From NCBI RefSeq assembly GCF_016785085.1, contig NZ_JAENHO010000003.1, forward strand, positions 434,001-498,000: a stretch of DNA of 64,000 bases, in the 5' to 3' direction. The translations under genes were made by a program, and so were the position numbers. Origin of the DNA: Paractinoplanes lichenicola (GTDB lineage Bacteria; Actinomycetota; Actinomycetes; Mycobacteriales; Micromonosporaceae). The notes under the pieces were generated by a model. That model was not told where the DNA came from and made no database searches. It saw only the letters and a program-made list of their open reading frames with translations. This document shows, one piece after another, positions 59,186 through 64,000 of this stretch; the first letter of the stretch is position 1, and the number at the start of each line of letters is the position of its first letter.

Positions 59186-60618
59186 CCCCGCACCCCCACA
59201 CGCACGTTGGTGAACCGGGCCGGAGCGGCCGGATGGCCGGTGTGCCCCACCTGCCCGGGCTGGCCCTTGCCGCAGTTCGGCGTGCCCCAGGCGATGGTTT
59301 CGGAGGAGAGCATGTCCATCGACTGCCAGAATTTGGGGCCGATGCCGGTGTAGGTCGGGTTGCGCAGCATGCGGCCGAGCTTGCCGTTCTTGATCTCGTA
59401 GCCGATCTCGCAGCCGAACTGGAAGTTGAGCCGCCGGTCGTCGATCGACCAGGAGCGGTTGACATCCATGAACACGCCGTCCTCGGTGTTCGCGATGATC
59501 TCGTCGAGCGTGTGCGGGCCGGGTTCGAGGCCCACATTGGTCATCCGGACCATCGGCAGCCGGGCCCAGCCGTCGGAGCGCACGCTGCCCGCGTAGTCGA
59601 GGCCGGCCACGGCGGCCGAGTCGCGCCCGGCCAGCACGCCGACCCAGATGCCGTCGCGCACGGCGTCGCGCTTGGTCGCCGGGGTGCCCTCGTCGTCGTA
59701 GCCGAAGCTGCCGAGCGCGCCCGGGATGCCCGGGTCGATGGTGATGTTCATGAGCTCGGAGCCGTAGCGCAGCGAGCCCAGCTTGTCGAGCTCGAGCCAG
59801 CTCGTGCCGGCGAACGCGGCCTCCCACCCGAGGATGCGGTCGAGCTCGATGGCGTGGCCGACCGACTCGTGGATCTGCAGCGCGAGCTGTTCGCCGCCGA
59901 GCACGAGCGTGGTCTCGCCGGTCGGGCAGAGCGGCGCGCTGAGCAGGGCCCGCGCCTCCTCGGCCAGGCGGGGGGCGTTGCCGATTAGGTCGAGGCGGTC
60001 GACCAGCTCCCAGCCGCTCGTGCCGTACTGCCCGCCGTAGGACGGCCACGACCGCCGCTGGATCTCGCCGTCGCCGAACGCGCTGGCCCAGACGCCGGCG
60101 CCGCACTCGCGGGTGTGCTGATCGATGCGGTGGCCCTCGCTGGAGACGAACCACTTGCGGGTGTCCCAGACCCCGCTGACCGCCTCGGCGAGGTCGGACC
60201 CGGCCGCCTTGGCCGCGGCGGTGGCCTCGACCAGCAGGTCACCCTTGGTCGAGAGCGAGACCTCGAGCGGGTCGATCTCGCAGTCGTTGGCCCAGCTGGC
60301 CTCGATCGCGCCCGCGGGCACGAGGTCGATCGGCGGGCCGGGCACGGTGGCGCTGGCCACGGCGATCTGCGCGGCCCGGCGCCCGGCCGCGCGGGCGGCG
60401 GCGTCGGAGAGATCGGGCACGGCGTAGAAACCCCAGGAAGACCCGACCAGAGCCCGTACGCCGAGGCCGGCGCTCTCGCTCGAGCCGACGTTCTGAATGT
60501 CGCCGTCACGGGCCGACACCGACTCCACCCGGCGCACCATGATGCGGCAGTCGGCATAGCGGGCCCCGGCATCCAGAGCGGCCTGCACCGCCGAGTAAGC
60601 CTCATCGAAGTGACTCAT
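59182..60618 (-). CDS. tldD: TldD metalloprotease subunit
   Basis: TldD forms a heterodimer with PmbA/TldE. The zinc motif HESVGH, with the catalytic Glu, is at about residue 247-252. Other family segments are ELMNITIDPGIPGALGSFGYDDEG and NTEDGVFMDV. The length of 478 residues is normal. A TAGGGT hexamer ends 6 nt before the ATG. Confidence 0.93.
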   Translation of the reverse strand: MSHFDEAYSAVQAALDAGARYADCRIMVRRVESVSARDGDIQNVGSSESAGLGVRALVGSSWGFYAVPDLSDAAARAAGRRAAQIAVASATVPGPPIDLVPAGAIEASWANDCEIDPLEVSLSTKGDLLVEATAAAKAAGSDLAEAVSGVWDTRKWFVSSEGHRIDQHTRECGAGVWASAFGDGEIQRRSWPSYGGQYGTSGWELVDRLDLIGNAPRLAEEARALLSAPLCPTGETTLVLGGEQLALQIHESVGHAIELDRILGWEAAFAGTSWLELDKLGSLRYGSELMNITIDPGIPGALGSFGYDDEGTPATKRDAVRDGIWVGVLAGRDSAAVAGLDYAGSVRSDGWARLPMVRMTNVGLEPGPHTLDEIIANTEDGVFMDVNRSWSIDDRRLNFQFGCEIGYEIKNGKLGRMLRNPTYTGIGPKFWQSMDMLSSETIAWGTPNCGKGQPGQVGHTGHPAAPARFTNVRVGVRG

Positions 60619-60624
60619 GAACCG

Positions 60625-60630
60625 ACCCTA
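60625..60630 (-). promoter_or_regulatory. -10 element TAGGGT of tldD
   Basis: The hexamer ends 6 nt before the ATG, a leaderless arrangement. Confidence 0.45.
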
Positions 60631-60650
60631 GGGGACCGGTACGACAGAAA

Positions 60651-60857
60651 TCAGTCCGGCAACAGCGCCGCGAGATCGAGATCGACGAGGACCGGCTCGG
60701 TGAGGTGCAGAATCTCACCGCCATGGGTCATGGAGCGTTTCTCGTACGTCGTCCCGACCAGCTCGAACAGGTCGATGGTGAGTGCGATGTGGTCGACGAC
60801 CAGATACCACGGGATCCCGGCCGATTCGTAGTAGTGCTTCTTCAACGCTCGGTCCAT
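60651..60857 (-). pseudogene. C-terminal fragment of a Uma2-family gene
   Basis: The 68-residue frame reads RALKKHYYESAGIPWYLVVD and ends in PVLVDLDLAALLPD, which is the last third of a Uma2 protein. The N-terminal catalytic Asp and Glu are absent. It lies just downstream of the S9-type gene, which itself lacks its C terminus, so one deletion could explain both. Confidence 0.7.
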
Positions 60858-60875
60858 CGCCGGCTTGATATTTGA

Positions 60876-62702
60876 CTAGCTTCGATCCTGAAGGAAGGCC
60901 AGTTCCTCGGCGAGGGTGGCGGTCGGGCGTGAGGGCAAGCCGGGTAGCTCGGCGCCGATCAGCAACAGGGCGTCGGTGGGTTCGGCGCCGTGCAGGGTGT
61001 GGTGGGTGTAGACGTCGGCCGAGTCGCGGTGGTCGCCCAGATAGCGTTCGGCCAGCACCGGGGGCTCGTCGTGCCAGTCGACGACCGGGTTGCGGGCCAC
61101 CCCGCGGTGGAAGACGTCAGCGCGGCGCAGCACGGCCATCGCGGCCAGCCAACCCCCGACCCCGGTTCCCCGTACGGCGACCGTGTTCAGATCCAGGTCG
61201 GGGTGCTTGCCCTGCAGCGCCCGCAGCGCGTCGACCTGGTCGGAGAGCGCCACGTCGACCAGCCGGCGGTGCACCACCTTCTCGTAGCTGGGGGCGACCC
61301 CGGGGGTGCCCCGGCCGTCGATGCTGACCACGGCGAACCCGGCGTCGGCCCACCACTGCCGCTCCTGCCAAGCCGCCGGGTCGTTGACCACCTGCTGATG
61401 GCCGGGGCCGTCGCCCAGGGTGACCAGCACCGGGATCTTCGTGCCGCCCACGAACACCGCCGGGTAGAGCACGGCGGCGGGCAGGCGGCGGTCGGTGACC
61501 CGTTCGAGCACGGGTGACGGCGCGTACGGAAGCGGCATCGCGAGGTTGCCCAGGGCGGCCACCCGGGCCTCGCCCCGCCACACCACGTCGTCGACGACCA
61601 GCACGTCGCCGCCGGTGTGGGCGTGGTGCCAGCCGGGGGCCTCGGTGACCTTGCGCGCCTCGGCTCCGCCGCCGCCGAGCGACGTGCGTACGCGGAAGAC
61701 CGACTGGGTCGCCGGGTCGTCGTCGGTGCCCTCGACCACCAGGTCGGGCGCGGGGCTGCCGGGCCGCGGCACCGTGCCCACCACCCGCCGCACATAGAGG
61801 CCGGGCGGGGTCAGCAGGCTGCCGTCGGCGAACAGGCAGCGCGCGTCGAAGCCGTCGTGGGCCAGTTCGCCGCCGACCAGCACGCGGCCGTCGGGCAGGT
61901 GCCGCGGCGTGCCCGCCACCGGCTCGACCCAGCGGGCGTCGGCCAGCTCGGCGTGCACCTGCGTCTCGCCCGTACGGGGGTCGACCGCGAGCACCAGCCC
62001 GTGCTGCTGCATGCGGCGCAGCACGGTGATCAGCGGCCCGCCGCCGTCGGCCCAGCGCACGCTGACGACGTGCGGATACGTCTCGCGGTCCCAGTGCACG
62101 TCGACCCAGCCGAAGTCGAGGTCGAGCAGGTGCAGACTGGTCGAGGCGGCCGTGCGCGCGGCCAGGATCTGGCTGCCGTCGGGCGACCACCACCAGCCGC
62201 GATCGCGCCCGAAGCGCCGGGCCGTCTCGTCCGGCACGCCCCAGCCGATCGTGCCGCAGTGCTCGCGCCACGCGTTGCCGGACTCGCCGGCCAGCAGCCG
62301 GTCGCCGTCGGGGCCGACCACCCGCAGCGACGGGGAGCCGCCCTGCCGGCTCACGTAGCCGATGTTGCCGCCGCGCGGATCGGGCCGTGGGTCCTCGGCG
62401 GGCTCGTCGGTGGGCACCTCGGCGACCGTGCCCCGCACCAGGTCGGCCCGGAACAGACGGCCCGCGCGGGCGAACGCGGCCACGCAGGCGTCGCGATCGG
62501 TCGCGTACGAGGCCAGCGGGCCCGGCGCGACCAGGGACTCGGCCGCCGTCGCGACGTTGAGCACCCAGAGCGAGGCGACCGGGTCCTCGGGGCCGGTGGA
62601 ACGCAGGAACGCCACCCGCCGGCCGTCCGCGCCGACCGTCACCGCGTGCGGCGCGCCGTGGCGGAAGTGGCCGGTGCGCTCCGCGAGTCCAGGGAAGTCC
62701 AC
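60876..62702 (-). CDS. Prolyl-oligopeptidase-family (S9) homologue lacking catalytic residues
   Basis: The 608-residue protein has a beta-propeller-like N-terminal region (about 20-400) and an alpha/beta-hydrolase C-terminal region (about 400-608) like DPP IV. In active members the nucleophile sits in GWSYGG; here that position reads GTGVGG, with Gly in place of Ser. The charged-relay Asp segment (LLLIHGLADDNV in relatives) reads [13 protein letters not shown], and the C terminus stops about 45 residues early so the His is missing. I infer a pseudoenzyme or a decaying gene. GTG 62702 is the likely start. It is divergent from mshB. Confidence 0.7.
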   Translation of the reverse strand: MDFPGLAERTGHFRHGAPHAVTVGADGRRVAFLRSTGPEDPVASLWVLNVATAAESLVAPGPLASYATDRDACVAAFARAGRLFRADLVRGTVAEVPTDEPAEDPRPDPRGGNIGYVSRQGGSPSLRVVGPDGDRLLAGESGNAWREHCGTIGWGVPDETARRFGRDRGWWWSPDGSQILAARTAASTSLHLLDLDFGWVDVHWDRETYPHVVSVRWADGGGPLITVLRRMQQHGLVLAVDPRTGETQVHAELADARWVEPVAGTPRHLPDGRVLVGGELAHDGFDARCLFADGSLLTPPGLYVRRVVGTVPRPGSPAPDLVVEGTDDDPATQSVFRVRTSLGGGGAEARKVTEAPGWHHAHTGGDVLVVDDVVWRGEARVAALGNLAMPLPYAPSPVLERVTDRRLPAAVLYPAVFVGGTKIPVLVTLGDGPGHQQVVNDPAAWQERQWWADAGFAVVSIDGRGTPGVAPSYEKVVHRRLVDVALSDQVDALRALQGKHPDLDLNTVAVRGTGVGGWLAAMAVLRRADVFHRGVARNPVVDWHDEPPVLAERYLGDHRDSADVYTHHTLHGAEPTDALLLIGAELPGLPSRPTATLAEELAFLQDRS

Positions 62703-62783
62703 CCGGACAGCATCGCTGATCAAGGGCCACTTGTGCGCCCCAAACCCGCGCACGGCGTCCGAACCGTCGCCGATGATCCCGCG

Positions 62784-62789
62784 TACAGT
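62784..62789 (+). promoter_or_regulatory. -10 element TACAGT of mshB
   Basis: The hexamer ends 7 nt before GTG 62797, a leaderless arrangement. Confidence 0.5.
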
Positions 62790-62796
62790 TGCGCGC

Positions 62797-63699
62797 GTGA
62801 CTGACGCCTTGCCCGCGCGCCGGCTGCTGCTGGTGCACGCCCACCCCGACGACGAGGTCACCGGCACCGGCGCGACCATGGCCCACTACGCCGCGGCCGG
62901 CGCCCACGTGACGCTCGTGACCTGCACGCTCGGCGAGGAGGGCGAGATCCACGTCCCCGAGCTGGCCCGGCTCGAGGCGGCCCAGGCCGACCAGCTCGGC
63001 GGTTATCGGCTGGTCGAGCTGTCCCGCGCGTGCGCCGCGCTCGGCGTGACCGATCACCGGTTCCTCGGCGGCGCCGGGCGTTATCGCGACTCCGGCATGA
63101 TGGGCCTGCCCACCAACGACCACGCCCGCGCGTTCTGGTCGGCCGACCTCGACGAGGCCGCCGCGCACCTGGTCGAGATCATGCGCGAGATCAAGCCCCA
63201 GGTGATGATCACGTACGACCCGAACGGGTTCTACGGCCATCCTGACCACATCCAGGCGCACCGGGTGGCCATGCGCGCGGCCGAGCTGGCCGGCGCCGAC
63301 GGCCCGCAGAAGATCTACTGGACCGCGATGCCGCTGAGCGTGCTGCGCGACGGCATGGACGCGTTCCGCGAGCTCTCCGACAACCCGTTCGCCGGTGTCG
63401 AGAAGGTCGAGGACCTGCCGTTCGGCCACTCCGACGACGAGATCGCCGCGCGCATCGACGGCACCGACTTCTATCACCAGAAGGTGGCGGCCATGCAGGC
63501 CCACGCCACCCAGATCCCCGACAACTCCTGGCTGTACGGCATCGCCGGCGACTTCGGCGGCGAGTTCATGGGCGTGGAGTACTTCACGATCGCCAAGGGG
63601 TCGCGCGGCCCGGGCGAGGGCCCGCACGGCTGGGAGAGCGACCTGTTCGGCGGGCTCGAGCTCGAGCAGCCGGCGGCGGCCGACGCGGCCTCGCGATGA
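62797..63699 (+). CDS. mshB: N-acetyl-1-D-myo-inositol-2-amino-2-deoxy-alpha-D-glucopyranoside deacetylase
   Basis: MshB deacetylates GlcNAc-Ins in mycothiol biosynthesis, the main thiol of actinobacteria. Zinc and catalytic motifs are AHPDDE at 15-20 and [10 protein letters not shown] at about 147-156. The length from GTG 62797 is 300 residues. The ATGA overlap ties the next membrane-protein gene to it. Its presence supports an actinobacterial host. Confidence 0.93.
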   Translation: MTDALPARRLLLVHAHPDDEVTGTGATMAHYAAAGAHVTLVTCTLGEEGEIHVPELARLEAAQADQLGGYRLVELSRACAALGVTDHRFLGGAGRYRDSGMMGLPTNDHARAFWSADLDEAAAHLVEIMREIKPQVMITYDPNGFYGHPDHIQAHRVAMRAAELAGADGPQKIYWTAMPLSVLRDGMDAFRELSDNPFAGVEKVEDLPFGHSDDEIAARIDGTDFYHQKVAAMQAHATQIPDNSWLYGIAGDFGGEFMGVEYFTIAKGSRGPGEGPHGWESDLFGGLELEQPAAADAASR

Positions 63700-64000
63700 G
63701 CACCGAGGTGAGCACCCCGCTGGAGGAACCGCCCGCCCCCGAGCCGAAGAAGCCCGGCTGGGATCCGGTGCTCCGGGTCGCCGGTGTCGTGATCTCGATC
63801 CTGGCCGCCCTGATCAGCGGCTTCCTCGAGATCAACCTGAGCACGCTGCGGGCCGGTGACTTCGTCACGATCTGGCGCGGCGACGCGATCGGCTCCGGCG
63901 GCGGCCCGCTGCTCGGCCTGTCGATCCTGCTGGCCGGCGGGCTGAACTGGGCGATCGCCTGGTTCGCGGTGACCACCACCCGCCGCCGCTGGGCGCTCGG
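63696..64000 (+). CDS. Membrane protein of unknown function, truncated by the window edge
   Basis: The gene starts with ATGA overlapping the mshB stop and runs past position 64000. The visible 101 residues have an acidic/Pro-rich N terminus (about 1-22), one helix at about 28-45 and a second at about 72-92. It is probably cotranscribed with mshB. The family was not recognised. Confidence 0.7.
   Translation, partial: MSTEVSTPLEEPPAPEPKKPGWDPVLRVAGVVISILAALISGFLEINLSTLRAGDFVTIWRGDAIGSGGGPLLGLSILLAGGLNWAIAWFAVTTTRRRWAL

Overview
The window looks like chromosome from a high-GC actinobacterium, most likely Micromonosporaceae (Actinoplanes-like; this placement is inference). The reasons are uniformly high GC, many GTG starts, an mshB mycothiol gene, a Rex/Crp-era actinobacterial succinate dehydrogenase set, and a gene order that recalls the mycobacterial Rv1086-Rv1112 neighbourhood. 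Many genes show a -10 hexamer (TANNNT) ending 6-8 nt before the start codon, the signature of leaderless transcription. No rRNA, tRNA, CRISPR array or intact insertion sequence was seen.

Region 1 (1-23 kb) is mostly housekeeping: a partial membrane protein, a degenerate repeat array with DnaA boxes (about 640-860), a geranylgeranyl-reductase-type flavoprotein, a short cis-prenyltransferase, otsB, phoH with an N-terminal PIN domain, a secreted transglycosylase-like protein behind a CRP-type palindrome, a trypsin-like protease, a rhomboid protease, glpX, a DUF4245-type protein, xseA/xseB, two related small membrane proteins, ispH, rmuC, valS, an alkylation repair pair (alkA with Ada-type N terminus, ogt), an alpha/beta hydrolase behind a double operator, ychF, a nucleoside 2-deoxyribosyltransferase-like gene (copy A) and a Uma2-family gene.

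Region 2 (23.6-29.5 kb) is a catabolic module: Zn alcohol dehydrogenase, aldehyde dehydrogenase and a TetR regulator on one strand, divergent from an acyl-CoA dehydrogenase and an acyl-CoA ligase. Together they could take an alcohol to an acyl-CoA and desaturate it.

Region 3 (29.5-36.4 kb) holds small metabolic genes: NUDIX hydrolase, pterin-dehydratase-like protein, PH-domain protein, S51 peptidase, nucleotidyltransferase, methyltransferase, G5-domain protein, FMN reductase, MarR, TetR and GNAT.

Region 4 (36.4-40.2 kb) is an accessory patch: a TIR-domain gene with a catalytic Glu and a disturbed 3' end, a second nearly identical copy (copy B) of the deoxyribosyltransferase-like gene, a truncated exonuclease, a truncated duplicate of a neighbouring gene of unknown function, a DUF6886-like gene and a VapBC-type toxin-antitoxin pair. 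It looks like a small NAD/nucleotide-centred defence island undergoing duplication and decay.

Region 5 (40.3-49.2 kb) is one long leftward unit: livGFHM plus a substrate-binding lipoprotein, two short-chain dehydrogenases, an aminoglycoside-phosphotransferase-like kinase, an ACAD10/11-type acyl-CoA dehydrogenase and a TetR regulator. The kinase plus dehydrogenase pair resembles LvaA/LvaC of levulinate (4-hydroxyacid) catabolism. A perfect 17-bp palindrome lies upstream of livG.

Region 6 (49.3-64 kb) contains an AlkB-type oxygenase, a TetR/MFS efflux pair, sdhCAB, a hypothetical membrane protein, three adjacent tandem-repeat blocks, tldD/pmbA, a truncated Uma2 gene, an S9-peptidase homologue that has lost its catalytic residues, mshB and a partial membrane protein.

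Five convergent gene pairs overlap by exactly CTAG, so both stop codons are TAG read on opposite strands.
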